Origin: Solirubrobacter sp963724195
GTDB taxonomy: Bacteria > Actinomycetota > Thermoleophilia > Solirubrobacterales > Solirubrobacteraceae
Direction: 5' to 3'
Length of the DNA stretch: 64,000 nucleotides
NCBI GenBank assembly: GCA_963724195.1
Contig: CAVRTQ010000021.1
Coordinates: 295,473-359,472 of the forward strand
The stretch's first letter is position 1. The number at the start of each line of letters is the position of its first letter. Below the pieces are notes generated by a model. It searched no databases. It worked only from the letters and a program-made list of their open reading frames with translations, and was not told the origin of the DNA. The position numbers and the translations under genes are program-made. Positions 51,372 to 61,061 of this stretch are shown piece by piece.

Positions 51372-51638
51372 ATGGATCTCTACCTCGTCTCCCGCCGCCG
51401 CGCCTGGCTGTCCGAGGAGGAGCTCGCCGCGACCGCCGACTGCATGCCCGCGGTGCTCGAGACGTTCGACGGCGACATCCGCTGGGTGCGCTCGTACGTC
51501 TTCACCGAGGACGACGGCACGCTCAGCGCGGAATGCGTGTACGAGGCCACGAGCGTCGAGCGGCTCGAGCAGTACGCGGACGCGATGATGCTGCCCGCGG
51601 CCGAGATCCGCCCGGTGCACGCGTTCGTCACCGCATGA
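51372..51638 (+). CDS. DUF4242 family small protein
   Basis: 88 aa. MDLYLVSRRRAWLSEEELAA, GDIRWVRSYVFTEDDGTLSA and ECVYEATSVERLEQYADAM fit DUF4242 (ferredoxin-like fold, SCO4226-like nickel-binding proteins). Stop overlaps the next start (ATGA), so it is translationally coupled to the ATPase regulator. Confidence 0.78.
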   Translation: MDLYLVSRRRAWLSEEELAATADCMPAVLETFDGDIRWVRSYVFTEDDGTLSAECVYEATSVERLEQYADAMMLPAAEIRPVHAFVTA

Positions 51639-53407
51639 ACTTCGGCGCGCTGCTGGCGCGACGCACGCTGGTCGGCCGCGACTCGGAGCTGGCCGCGCTG
51701 CGCACGCTGCACGAGGACGGCGGGCCGCTGGTCGCGGTCGTCCACGGCGTCGCCGGAGCGGGCAAGTCCGCGCTGCTGCGCGCGTTCGCGGCCGAGCACG
51801 ACGACGTCACGTTCGTCGACGCACGGGCCATCGAGCCGACGCCGGCCGGGTTCACGGCGGCCGTCGGCGGAGCCGCGGCCGGCGCCGCCCCGCGACTGCT
51901 CGTGATCGACACCTTCGAGCGGCTGCGGCTGCTCGACGACTGGCTGCGCCACACCTACCTGCCCTCGCTGCCGGAGACCACGCGCGTCGTGATCGCGACC
52001 CGCGACGCGCCCGGCGCGGTGTGGCGCGCGACCTTCGGCGAATACCTGCGCGTGATCCCGCTCGGCCCGCTCGCGCCCGCCGACGCCGCGACCGTGCTCG
52101 AGCACGCCGGCCTCGACGCCCAGCAGGCCGAGAGCGTGAACCGCTTCGTGCGCGGCCATCCGCTCTCGCTCCAGCTCGCCGCCTCCGCGCTGAAGGAGCA
52201 CCCGGACGCGGTCATCCCGACCGTCGCGCAAGAGCTCGCCGCGCTCTACCTCGACGGCCTGGACGAGCCCACCCGCGCGGCACTCGACGAGGCCTGCGTG
52301 CTCCGCCGCGTCACCCGCAGCCTGCTCCCCGACGGATTCGACCAGCTCACCGCGCTCCCGTTCGTCGAGCTCACGCCCGACGGCCTCGTGATCCACGACA
52401 CGGTGCGTGAAGCGGTCTGCGCGCTGCTGAAGGCGACCGACCCGGTCCGCCACCGCGCCTACCGGGCCACGGCCTGGCGCCGGATTCGCGCCGAGATGCC
52501 GCACGGCGGCTGGGCCTCGGTGGCGGACATGATCGCGCTCGTCGAGGAGCCGCTCGTGCGCGAGGCGTTCTTCCCGAGCGCGATCCAGCACTACGCCGTG
52601 GAAACCGCGCGGCCGAGCGATCGGGACGCCATCTTGACGATCACCGCCCGCCATCTGCCCGGCGCGACGACGGCGCTGGTCGGCGACTGGTGGGACGCCG
52701 TCCCGGACGCCTTCCGCGTCGCGCGCAGCCCGCGCGGGATCGTGGTCGCGTACACGATCCTGTGCGACCTGCGGCGCGTCCCGCAGGGCCTGTTCCTGCG
52801 CGACCCGCTGTGCCAGGCGTGGCGGGAGCACCTGCGCGCGCATCCCGTGCCGAAGGGGCAGCGCGTGCTCGCGGCGCGGATCGCGCTCGCCCACGGCACG
52901 GGCTCCGCGCCCTCGCCGTGCTTCAGCGCGCTGCTGCGCGACGTCGAACGCGCCTCGCTGGAAGGGCTCGTCCGGCGCATCTACTCGGCCGCGGCGGGGG
53001 ACGCCACCGACGCGCAGCTCGAGCCGCTCGGCTACCTCCCGATCGCCGGTGGCGCGACGGTCTGCGACCTCGGCCCGGAGTCCGTTCCGGGCTGGCTGTC
53101 GGAGCTCGCCGCGCGCGGCCTGCCGGTCGAGGCGACCGCGCTCGACGTCGAGGCGCGGGAGCTCACACTCGACGGCGACACCATCGGGTTGACGAAGCTC
53201 GAATGCGAGGTCCTGCGCTACCTGCAGGACCGTGAAGGTCAGGTCGTCCCGCGCGCGGCCCTGCTCCGGGACGTCTGGGGCCACGAGTGGGCCGGCGGCG
53301 CGAACGCCGTCGACGTGGCGATCTCAGGGCTGCGGCGCAAACTCGGGGCGCACGCCAAAGCGGTGGAGACGGTGCGAGGCGTCGGGTTCCGCCTCAACCA
53401 CCTCTAG
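51635..53407 (+). CDS. STAND-type ATPase regulator with C-terminal OmpR-like winged helix
   Basis: 590 aa. Walker A VVHGVAGAGKSALLRAF (residues ~35-51), Walker B-like RLLVIDTFERL, a helical middle region, and a C-terminal Trans_reg_C winged helix: LTKLECEVLRYLQDREGQVV, RAALLRDVWGHEWAGG, VDVAISGLRRKLGAHA and GVGFRLNHL. The inverted order (ATPase first, DNA-binding last) is unusual, since most SARP/AfsR-type proteins begin with the winged helix. Target unknown; paired with DUF4242. Confidence 0.82.
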   Translation: MNFGALLARRTLVGRDSELAALRTLHEDGGPLVAVVHGVAGAGKSALLRAFAAEHDDVTFVDARAIEPTPAGFTAAVGGAAAGAAPRLLVIDTFERLRLLDDWLRHTYLPSLPETTRVVIATRDAPGAVWRATFGEYLRVIPLGPLAPADAATVLEHAGLDAQQAESVNRFVRGHPLSLQLAASALKEHPDAVIPTVAQELAALYLDGLDEPTRAALDEACVLRRVTRSLLPDGFDQLTALPFVELTPDGLVIHDTVREAVCALLKATDPVRHRAYRATAWRRIRAEMPHGGWASVADMIALVEEPLVREAFFPSAIQHYAVETARPSDRDAILTITARHLPGATTALVGDWWDAVPDAFRVARSPRGIVVAYTILCDLRRVPQGLFLRDPLCQAWREHLRAHPVPKGQRVLAARIALAHGTGSAPSPCFSALLRDVERASLEGLVRRIYSAAAGDATDAQLEPLGYLPIAGGATVCDLGPESVPGWLSELAARGLPVEATALDVEARELTLDGDTIGLTKLECEVLRYLQDREGQVVPRAALLRDVWGHEWAGGANAVDVAISGLRRKLGAHAKAVETVRGVGFRLNHL

Positions 53408-53421
53408 CTTTCTCCGCGGCA

Positions 53422-53913
53422 ATGCGTGACAGCGTCGACGACATCCTCGACCAGTGGGCCCGCGAACGGCCTGATCTCGACGCGAGCCCGATCGGCGTGA
53501 TCGGCCGGACGTCGCGGCTCGCCCGGGCGCTGGAAGCACGGCTGGAGCCGGTCTACCGCGCGCACGGGCTCGAGCCCGGCTGGCACGACCTGCTGGCCAC
53601 GCTGCGCCGCCAGGGCCCGCCGTTCAAGCTGCGCCCGACCGACCTGACGGGCTCGGTCATGCTCACGTCGAGCGGGACGACCAAGCGCCTGGACAAGCTC
53701 GAGGACGCGGGCCTGATCACGCGCGAGCCGGACCCGAACGACCGCCGCGGCACGCTCATCGCGCTGACGGAGCAGGGCCTGGAGCTGATCGACAGCGTCA
53801 CCGGCCCGCACCTGGCCAACGAGGCGCGGCTCCTGCAGGCCTTGACCGTCGAGGAGCGCGAGCAACTCGCCGCGCTCCTGCGCAAGCTCACCCTCGGCTT
53901 GCCACCGCTTTGA
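53422..53913 (+). CDS. MarR family transcriptional regulator
   Basis: 163 aa. DLLATLRRQGPPFKLRPTDL, SSGTTKRLDKLEDAGLITRE and the wing DPNDRRGTLIALTEQGLELI are diagnostic MarR helices and wing. ATG 53422 is 14 nt after the previous stop. The 3' end overlaps the convergent methyltransferase by 26 nt. Confidence 0.87.
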   Translation: MRDSVDDILDQWARERPDLDASPIGVIGRTSRLARALEARLEPVYRAHGLEPGWHDLLATLRRQGPPFKLRPTDLTGSVMLTSSGTTKRLDKLEDAGLITREPDPNDRRGTLIALTEQGLELIDSVTGPHLANEARLLQALTVEEREQLAALLRKLTLGLPPL

Positions 53914-54652
53914 AGAACGTGTAGCTGAAGGTCTCGGTCGCGGCCAGGTCGGCGACGCCCTGGTCGAAGCGGTCGGCGTCGATCAGGCCCGCCGTCAGCG
54001 CCGCCTCGCGCACGCCCTCGACCATCGCCGTGAACGTCTTCAGCGTGAACGCCTCCGTGAGCCCCGGCTTGCTCGCGTCCACGTAGACCACCCGCGGCGA
54101 GACCTGCGGGTTGGCGAAGCCGGCCCCGAGCAGCTGCGGATAGAGCCGCCGGCCGATCTTCGCGTCGCCGCTCTGCAGCTTCACGAGGCAGGCGATCGCG
54201 TCGTCGGCGGCTTCGCTCTCGGGGTGGAAGTAGGCCGAGCCGTGGTCGCCCTCGATCACGGTGATCGTGCCGCCGGGCTTGAGCAGCGCCTTCAGCCGCC
54301 GCAGCGCCGCGTACGGGTCCCGCAGGTGCTCGAGCACGAAGCAGACGAACACGTGGTCGAACGGCTCCGCCTGGAAGCCGAGCAGGTCCGCCTGCACGAA
54401 CTCGACGTTGTCCGCGGTCACCCGCTCGCGCGCGAGCGCCAGCGACTCGGCCGACACGTCGATGCTGGTGAAGTGCGCTCCCGGCGAGTTGGCGACGAGC
54501 GTGACGGTCTGCGCGCCTACGCCGCAGCCCGCCTCCAGCACGCGCGCCCCGGGCGGGTAGCTCGTGTCGTGGTGGAGCAACTCGACCAGCGCACCCGCCT
54601 GGTCATGGAGCCGCTCACCCTCGCGATCTGCGTACCCGTGCACGTAGGCCAT
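53888..54652 (-). CDS. SAM-dependent methyltransferase
   Basis: 254 aa. RVLEAGCGVGAQTVTLVANS, SIDVSAESLALARERVTADN, FVQADLLGFQAEPFDHVFVC and KPGGTITVIEGDHGSAYFHP define a class I methyltransferase; the H-G-S-A-Y-F-H-P segment is frequent in arsenite/ubiE-like small-molecule methyltransferases. Divergent from the DsbA-family gene. Confidence 0.84.
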   Translation of the reverse strand: MAYVHGYADREGERLHDQAGALVELLHHDTSYPPGARVLEAGCGVGAQTVTLVANSPGAHFTSIDVSAESLALARERVTADNVEFVQADLLGFQAEPFDHVFVCFVLEHLRDPYAALRRLKALLKPGGTITVIEGDHGSAYFHPESEAADDAIACLVKLQSGDAKIGRRLYPQLLGAGFANPQVSPRVVYVDASKPGLTEAFTLKTFTAMVEGVREAALTAGLIDADRFDQGVADLAATETFSYTFFKAVASRG

Positions 54653-54666
54653 GGACCGTAGTCTGC

Positions 54667-55477
54667 ATGACCGTGGCCATCGACATCGAGCTCTTCACCG
54701 ACCCGGCCTGTCCGTTCGCGTTTTCCGCCGAGCCGATCCGGCAGCGGTTGCGCTGGCACTACGGCGACGGCCTGCGCTGGCGCACGACCATGATCGTGCT
54801 CACCCTCGAGCCCGGCGAAGCGGAGAAGCTGCAGGCCGGAGCGCCCGGTTTGCAGCGCAAATACGGGATGCCGATCGATCCGGCGCCGTACCCCGAGCCG
54901 TCCTCCAGCGAGCCCGCCTGCCGGGCGGTCGTGGCGGCGCGGCTGAACGCACCGGAAGTGGAGCAGCGGCTGCTGCGGCGGCTCCGGATCCGGCGCATGG
55001 ACGGCGGTCTGCTCGATGACCCCGAGCTGATCGCGGCGGCCGCGACCGACGTCGGGCTGGACCCGGATCAGCTGTCGCGCTGGGTCGACTCGCCGGGCGT
55101 GGAGGACGCGCTGCAGGCCGATATCGCCCGCGCCCGCAACCCCAGCCTGGCGGCCCGCGCGCTCGACCACAAGCTCGGCGGCCCGGTGCAGCAGCGGCGC
55201 TACACGGCGCCGAGCTACGAGTTCAGCTTCGCCGGGCGCACGTTCTCGCTGCCCGGCTTCAACCCGGTCGAGGCCTACGAGGCGGTGATCGCGAACCTGG
55301 ACCCGACGCTGGCCCGGCGCCCGGTGCCCGCAGAACGTCACCGAGCTGCTGCGCTGGTTCGACGAGCCGCTCGCGACGGCCGAGGTCGAGGCGATCATGG
55401 GCCGCCCGTCGCGCACCCAGCTCGGCCGCGCGGCGACCCCGATCCCGGCCGGCGCGGACTGCTACTGGAGGCTCTGA
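54667..55477 (+). CDS. DsbA/FrnE-family thioredoxin-fold protein (one frameshift)
   Basis: ~269 aa. IDIELFTDPACPFAFSAEPI carries the thioredoxin-fold entry with DPACPF (single Cys plus Pro, as in 2-hydroxychromene-2-carboxylate isomerase-like DsbA proteins). YEFSFAGRTFSLPGFNPVEA holds the cis-Pro region. One extra base near 55329 moves NVTELLRWFDEPLATAEVEA to another frame; the corrected stop is at 55475-55477, overlapping ltrA. A two-Cys redox site is absent, so isomerase/transferase chemistry is likelier than disulfide exchange. Confidence 0.75.
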
Positions 55478-56705
55478 AGCACGCGCGCGTTGTGCTCGTA
55501 CCCGCGCACCTCGTAGCCGACGACGGTCACCCACGGCGTCGTGGCGAGGATGAGCAGGCACCAGTGCAGCGCCAGGCCCGCGTTCGCGAGCGCGTAGGAC
55601 AGCACGAGCACCACCGCCGAGCCGGCGAGCAACAGCCAGTGGAACCGGTCGAGCGTGCTCGTCAGGTACGCGTAGAGCGCGAACACGCCGACGAGCGCGA
55701 CCGCGACCGGGATCGCGACGGTGAGGATCGTGGCGGCCGCGTCGAGCTCCGAGTGGTGCTCGATGTAGTACGCGGCGACGTGCAGGCCGCCGCCCATCGC
55801 GACCACCGCCGCGATGATGGCCACGTTGACGTAGCCCCAGCCGAACGAGCGGCTGCGGCGGGCATGCAGGAACTCGCCCCACGGGACCACGAAGTACGCC
55901 CACCAGAGGCCGAACGTGAGCCCGACGCCGGCCAGCGCGACGACCGCCGCGGAGACGCTCCAGCCCGGCCCCTCCGGCCCGACGATGGCGCTGATCGACG
56001 CGATCGTGCCGATGATCCCCTCGCCGAGCGCGATGATGATCAGCAGCCCGTAGCGCTCGGCGATGTGGTGCGAATGCCACGGGGTGCCGCCCCGGCGCCG
56101 CTCGGCGATGAACGGGCCGAGGCCCTCGACGACCGTCAAGCAGCCCGATGGCGACGACCGTGAGCGAGGATCGACGTGTGCGCGATGGCGAGCGCGATCC
56201 AGCCGACCTGCGCGACCGAGATCCAGCGCACGTACGTCAGGCACGCCGTCCGGCACTCCGGCGACGAGCGGGCGGCGCGCAGCCACTGGAACAGCAGCCC
56301 GACGCGCATCACCACGTAGCCCGCGACGATCACCACGTTGTCGACGTACTCGCCCTCGTCGATCGAATCGAACAGCGCCGGCAGGCCGAGCGCGAGGATC
56401 ACGACGCCGATCATCTGCACCATCGTCGTCAGGCGGTAGAGCCAGTCGTCGACGTCGAACGCGGACGCGAACCACGAGAAGTTGATCCACGCCCAGGTGA
56501 TCGAGAAGGCGGCGATCGCGAAGCCGAGCAGGGCCGTCTGGATGTGCCCTTCGGCCAGGTAGTGCGCGAGCTCGTCGGCCGCGAGCCCGTACGCGACCAC
56601 GAAGACCAGGTCGAACAGCAGCTCCAGCGGCGTCGCGACGCGGTGCTCCTCGTGCGGATCGCGCCCGCCCATGCGCGCCCGGCGATGGGCGAGCGGGTTC
56701 GTCAT
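55462..56705 (-). CDS. Low-temperature-requirement A (LtrA) membrane protein (two insertions)
   Basis: Starts ATG 56705 overlapping the VOC stop. ATPLELLFDLVFVVAYGLAA is the signature first helix (LFFDLVFVFA). ITWAWINFSWFASAFDVDDW and ERYGLLIIIALGEGIIGTIA are also conserved in LtrA. About 11-12 TM helices. Two extra bases near 56140-56165 break the frame; corrected, the join reads TVVAIGLLTVVEGLGPF. Known from Listeria growth at low temperature; biochemical role unclear. Confidence 0.82.
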
Positions 56706-57261
56706 CGAGACAGCGTCGGGCGCCTGCCCGACAACGTCTCGATCGCATCCGCGACGTGGATGCGGTCGATCGCCCGGTCCCCGCGCTCGACCCGGATCAG
56801 GTGCGCGTTGTAGAGCACGTCGGCGTGCGTGGTCGCCGTGCGGCGGCTCGAAGCGGTAGGACGCGAGCTCGATCAGCAGGCCGAGCGGGTCCTGGAAGTA
56901 GATCGAGTCCATGAACCCGCGGTCCTTGACGCCGCTGTGGCGGATGCCGCGCTCGTCCAGGCGCTCGACGGCCTGCGCGAACATCGCCTGGCTGAGCGCG
57001 AACGCGACGTGGTGCACGCAGCCCGGGTCGGTCGGCGTGCGCGCTCGCGTCCACCGCCCGATCCTCGTTGGTGAAGATCGTGATCAGGCGGCCGTCGCCC
57101 GGATCGAAGTACAGGTGGCTTTCATCCGCGTTGTCGAGGTTCGGCTGCTCGAAGACGAAGGGCATCCCGAGCACGCCCTCCCAGAAGTCGATCGACGTCT
57201 GACGGTCGGCGCCGACGATCGTGATGTGGTGGACGCCCTGGCTCTGGAGCTTGCGGTTCAT
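56702..57261 (-). CDS. VOC family protein, ring-cleaving-dioxygenase-like (two insertions)
   Basis: MNRKLQSQGVHHITIVGADR, FWEGVLGMPFVFEQPNLDN, SHLYFDPGDGRLITIFTNED; then, after an extra base near 57055, CVHHVAFALSQAMFAQAVER and DSIYFQDPLGLLIELASYRF; after another near 56840, THADVLYNAHLIRVERGD and a stop overlapping ltrA. Two VOC modules with metal ligands His (VHHITI), His (VHHVAF) and Glu (LLIELA), as in extradiol dioxygenase-like proteins. Confidence 0.75.
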
Positions 57262-57284
57262 CGACGCTCGAAATTACCAGCGGG

Positions 57285-57290
57285 TACGCT
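57285..57290 (+). promoter_or_regulatory. -10 element TACGCT for the zinc-ribbon gene
   Basis: TACGCT, 7 nt, ATG 57298, predicting a leaderless message; no inverted repeat upstream. Confidence 0.5.
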
Positions 57291-57297
57291 TGCCCGC

Positions 57298-57630
57298 ATG
57301 CCCGCCCAAGGCCCATGCCCCGCGTGCGGTGGCCAGCTCGTCCAGGTGGAACGCAGCGGCGTCCGCATCGACGCGTGCCGCCAGTGCCGCGGTGTCTTCC
57401 TCGACCGCGGTGAGCTCGACGAGATCCTCAAGCGCGAGCGCAGCTACGTGGACAGCACGCAGCACGACGACGAGGACTTCTTCCGCGAGATGTCCGGCAA
57501 GCCGCAGAAGCAGCAGAGCTACGGCCTGGATGCGCAGACGGCGACGAAGCTCTTCAAGGACTACCAGTCGCACAAGCAGTCCAAGAGCAAGCACCGCAAG
57601 AAGAGCGTCCTCGACGAGTTGTTCGGCTGA
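57298..57630 (+). CDS. Zinc-ribbon (zf-TFIIB/YjdM-like) protein
   Basis: 110 aa. Residues 7-45: CPACGGQLVQVERSGVRIDA then CRQCRGVFLDRGELDEILK, a C-x2-C...C-x2-C ribbon with the family ending FLDRGELDEI. The rest is hydrophilic and Lys/Gln-rich. Such proteins are called zf-TFIIB family; role unknown. Its stop overlaps the EamA start (CTGA). Confidence 0.82.
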   Translation: MPAQGPCPACGGQLVQVERSGVRIDACRQCRGVFLDRGELDEILKRERSYVDSTQHDDEDFFREMSGKPQKQQSYGLDAQTATKLFKDYQSHKQSKSKHRKKSVLDELFG

Positions 57631-58506
57631 GCGAGCGCAACACCGACTTCTCGCTGCTCGCGATCGGGGTCCTGGGCGCGTCGACGTCGCCGCCGCTGAT
57701 CGCGGCGTGCGCGGCACCCGGGCTCGCGATCGCGTTCTGGCGCACGGGCGCGGCCGCGCTGGTGCTCGCGCCGGTCCTGCTCGCCCGCGAACGCCGGATC
57801 GTGCTGCCGCGCGGGCGCGGGCTGTGGCTCGCGCTGGCCGCCGGGCTCGCGCTGGCCGCGCACTTCGGGACGTTCATCCCGTCGCTGAGCTACACGACCG
57901 TCGCCTCTTCGGCCGCGCTCGTGTGCACGCAACCGATCTGGGCCGGGATCATCGGCTGGTTCCTCGGCGAGCGGCTGCCGGGGCGGGCCTGGGCCGGCGT
58001 CGGCGTGTGCGTGCTCGGCGTGCTGGCCATCACCGGGGTGGACATCGCGCTCTCCGGCGACGCGTTGCTGGGCGACGGGCTGGCCTTGGCCGGGAGGCGT
58101 GTTCGGCGGGGTCTACATCGTGCTCGGCGGGTTCGCCCGGCGCGGGCTCAGCACGCTCGACTACACCGTCATCTGTTACGGGACGTGCGCGCTCTGGCTC
58201 CTGCCGGTGTGCGTGTTGACCGGCTCCGCGCTGGCGGGCTACTCCGGCGAGGACTGGCTGCGGATCGCGGCCATCACGGTGTTCGGGCAGCTCGTCGGGC
58301 ACTCGCTGTTCAACTTCGTCCTGCGCTCGATCAGCCCGACGATGGTCGCGCTCGGCGGGCTGTTCACGGTCCCGCTGGCGGCGATCATCGCCGCCTTCGC
58401 GCTGGGGGAGACGCCGCCGGTGGCGGCGATCCCGGCGATGGCGCTGCTCATCGCCGGAACCGCGCTGGTGATCAGTGCGCGGGCGCGCGCAACAGCCGCG
58501 TCGTAG
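57627..58506 (+). CDS. EamA/DMT family transporter (one frameshift)
   Basis: ~292 aa, ten TM helices in two EamA repeats (IAFWRTGAAALVLAPVLLAR; FGGVYIVLGGFARRGLSTLD; FTVPLAAIIAAFALGETPPV). The frame is open from CTG 57627, which overlaps the preceding stop; no ATG/GTG precedes the first helix, so a CTG start is the best guess. One extra base near 58097 splits the two repeats. Probably exports small metabolites. Confidence 0.78.
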
Positions 58507-58873
58507 CCAGCGCCGCGAGCAGCGCCATGCAGATCGCCGAGCCGACGCACCAGATGCAGATCGCGTCGAGCTCCCAGATCTCGACGTAGGTCAGCCAGGC
58601 CGAGAACGCCAGGCCGCAGATCGCCAGCAGCGCCGTGACCGACCGGGTCGTCTCGTTGTCCTTGACGAGGGAGCCGAGGATCGCGACGTAGCCGAGCAGG
58701 CCGAGCAGCGCGACGGGGATGCCGGCGAACTCGGCGTAGCTCGACTTCTGCACGGTGGCGCAGCCGTGCGCGATCGCGCAGACGGGATCGGCGCCCGCGT
58801 AGTGGACGATGGTGAGGTAGCCGGCGATCGCGAGCCCCGCGAGCGCCACCACGATCGTCGCGACGCGGCTCAC
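58472..58873 (-). CDS. Vitamin K epoxide reductase (VKOR) family protein
   Basis: 133 aa, four TM helices. Loop cysteines in DPVCAIAHGCATVQKSSYAE and active-site CIWC (AICIWCVGSAICMALLAALA) are the VKOR signatures; Ser in KSSYAEFAGIP is the conserved Ser/Thr. It re-oxidises periplasmic DsbA-type proteins using quinone. Its ATG overlaps the stop of the DsbA-like gene, so they are partners in extracellular disulfide formation. Confidence 0.9.
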   Translation of the reverse strand: MSRVATIVVALAGLAIAGYLTIVHYAGADPVCAIAHGCATVQKSSYAEFAGIPVALLGLLGYVAILGSLVKDNETTRSVTALLAICGLAFSAWLTYVEIWELDAICIWCVGSAICMALLAALATTRLLRAPAH

Positions 58874-59617
58874 AGCGCCTTCTCGAGCGCGGCGTTGAGG
58901 TCGCCGGCGCCGGCCTGGAGGATCGTCTCGGCGCCGTCGCCCTTCTTGATCGTGAACGTGGGGGTGGAGTCGGCGCCGACGGCCTGCGCGGCCTGGTTGG
59001 CCGTGCTGAGCGCCTGCTCGGCGTCATTCGTGCCGGCGAACTGCAGGGCGGCGTCGGCGTTCACGCCCGCCGTGGTCGCAACGTTCTTCAGGAACTCGTC
59101 GGTGGCGTAGCCGGAGTTCTCGGTGCCCTGGTTGGCGTAGAACGTCTCGACGAAGCTCCACAGCTTGTTCTGCTCCTGGGCGCCGGCGGCGACGCGGGCG
59201 GACTTGATCGAGTCCGGGCCGAGGAAGTGCATCGTGCGCATCTCGAGCTTGACCTTGCCGGTCTTGACGTAGTCGTCGATCACGCTCGGGAGGATCGTCG
59301 CGGACGCCTCGGCGCAGATCGGGCACTGCAGGTCGACGTACTCGGTGACCGTGACGGGGGCGTTCGGGTCGCCCAGCACGCCATTGCGCTCCTGGACGCC
59401 GTCGACGACGGTGCTGCGGGTGAGGGTCGCGTTCGGGGCCGCGTTGCTGTTCGGAGTTCGTCGAGACGAGCGCCGCGACGGCGATCACCGCGACGGCGGC
59501 GGCGACGGCGCCGCCGAGGATGCTCAGGCGACGACGACGGGTGGACTTGGCGGCATCCGCGGCCTCGAGGGCTTCGCGGTGGGCGCGGCGCTCTTCGCGC
59601 AGCTCGCGCTTGGTCAT
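58870..59617 (-). CDS. Membrane-anchored DsbA-like thiol oxidase (one frameshift)
   Basis: ~248 aa. N-terminus MTKRELREERRAHREALEAA, a TM anchor (LSILGGAVAAAVAVIAVAAL), then a thioredoxin fold with VTVTEYVDLQCPICAEASAT (CPIC), the helical insert and the cis-Pro region ADSTPTFTIKKG. One extra base near 59450 separates anchor and domain. SD GAGGAG precedes ATG 59617. Works with VKOR. Confidence 0.85.
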
Positions 59618-59666
59618 GTGGTGCTCCTCTGTTCGTTTTGGGCGTACCGGTGTTGCGCGTGAGGAA

Positions 59667-60191
59667 CTACGCGAACAGCGGCGGAGCCCGGTCCCGCGAC
59701 AGGCGGGACGTACGAACGAGCGGAGGAGCGACGAGGCGCGAGGCCCCGTGGACGAGTTCGTCGACCGTGGCGACGAGTGGTGGTGCGTGCAGCGCGAAGC
59801 TGCGCCCGACGGTGCGGAGCGCGACGGCGAGCAGTGCGCCCGCGGCGGCACCGAAACCCAGCAGCGGCAGCCAGCCGCCGCCGACCAGCGCGCCCGTGTC
59901 GAGCGCGTCGGCGAGCAGTGCCTGCCCGCCCAGCGCGGCCCAGAGGCCGGCCGTGGCGACGATCCAGAGCGAGCTTCTTCCGCGCGCCAGACGGCCGACG
60001 ATGGCCGCCACGGCGACGATGTAGCCCAGGATGAGCAGCGTGCCGGCGGTGCCGAGGCTGCCGTTGGACGCGGCGCCGAGGCAACTCCGCGCGTCGGGAC
60101 CGCAGATGAACGAGACGCGCGCCTGATCCAAGCCCACCGCGAGCAGCGGCAAGAGCACGAGGGCTCTGAGCATCAGGGGCAGACGGGTCAT
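59667..60191 (-). CDS. Hypothetical four-TM membrane protein
   Basis: 174 aa. MTRLPLMLRALVLLPLLAVG, then CGPDARSCLGAASNGSLGTA (two Cys in an exported loop) and helices LLILGYIVAVAAIVG, LWIVATAGLWAALGG and LPLLGFGAAAGALLAVAL. No known family. It lies downstream of, and divergent from, the kinase; its position beside VKOR-DsbA suggests a redox or cytochrome-linked role, by context only. CATTAC 7 nt before ATG may be its -10. Confidence 0.55.
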   Translation of the reverse strand: MTRLPLMLRALVLLPLLAVGLDQARVSFICGPDARSCLGAASNGSLGTAGTLLILGYIVAVAAIVGRLARGRSSLWIVATAGLWAALGGQALLADALDTGALVGGGWLPLLGFGAAAGALLAVALRTVGRSFALHAPPLVATVDELVHGASRLVAPPLVRTSRLSRDRAPPLFA

Positions 60192-60212
60192 CTCATCCGT
60201 AATGTCGGCTTC

Positions 60213-61061
60213 GTTCCTGCATCTCACCTAAAGGTTCTCCTCATCGACGGCGGCCAGAGCGGCTGCCGCGCCGCGCTGCAGGTGGGCGGCGCGGTCGTCG
60301 CGCGCGAGACGCTGCCCGGTTTCGCGCGCGCCGCGCGGGATTGGACGCCGCTGCGGGCGCTCGTCGCGCGCTGGGACGCCGACGTGGTGGCCGCGGGGCT
60401 GACGGGCTACGACGGCACCGACCTCGGCGTCCCGATGGTGGTGAGCAACGACGCCGTCACCGCGCACCTCGGCGCGCTGGGCGGCGAGCCGGGCGCGGTG
60501 ATCGTCGCGGGCACGGGCGCGATCGCGCTGGCGGCCTCGCCCGCGGGCTGGGCCCGCGCGGACGGCTGGGGCTCGATGCTCGGTGACGACGGCGGCGGCT
60601 ACTGGATCGGCCGCCGCGCGCTGGCGATGGCGCTGCGCGAGCACGACGGCCGCGGCGGCGCCGCCACTCTCCGCGCGGCCGCCGAGGCGCGGTTCGGCCC
60701 GCTCGCGCAGATCGCGCGGGCCGTCTACGACTCGCCCGACCCCGTCGCGACCGTCGCCGCGTTCACCCGCGACGTCGCCGACCTGGCCCGTGGGGGAGAC
60801 GAGGACGCCGCCGCGATCTTCGCGGCGGCGGGCGCGGAGTTGGCTCGCACGGTGACCGCGGCCATCGACCGGACCTCCCCGCCGGTGGATGTCGTGTCAT
60901 GGTCCGGGGGTGTGTTCGCTGCCGGTGAGCTCATCCTCGCGCCGCTCCGGGCGCACCTGCCCGCGGGCGTCGAGCTGCGGGCGCCGCTCGGGGACGGGCT
61001 CGACGGTGCGGCCCGGCTGCTCGAGCGACCGACCTTGTTCCGCGACCTGATCCACGGATGA
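60213..61061 (+). CDS. BadF/BadG-type ATPase family sugar kinase (N-acetylglucosamine kinase-like)
   Basis: ~280 aa. ASKHA-fold motifs: VLLIDGGQSGCRAALQV (phosphate-1), VSNDAVTAHLGALGG, GAVIVAGTGAIALAASPAG (phosphate-2) and SWSGGVFAAGELILAPLRA (adenosine). No ATG/GTG/TTG lies just upstream of the first motif; the frame is open, and TAATGT (60200-60205) stands 7 nt before GTT 60213, which I mark as the possible leaderless start. The stop overlaps murQ. It phosphorylates an amino sugar, probably GlcNAc or MurNAc, in cell-wall recycling. Confidence 0.75.
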   Translation, partial: VPASHLKVLLIDGGQSGCRAALQVGGAVVARETLPGFARAARDWTPLRALVARWDADVVAAGLTGYDGTDLGVPMVVSNDAVTAHLGALGGEPGAVIVAGTGAIALAASPAGWARADGWGSMLGDDGGGYWIGRRALAMALREHDGRGGAATLRAAAEARFGPLAQIARAVYDSPDPVATVAAFTRDVADLARGGDEDAAAIFAAAGAELARTVTAAIDRTSPPVDVVSWSGGVFAAGELILAPLRAHLPAGVELRAPLGDGLDGAARLLERPTLFRDLIHG

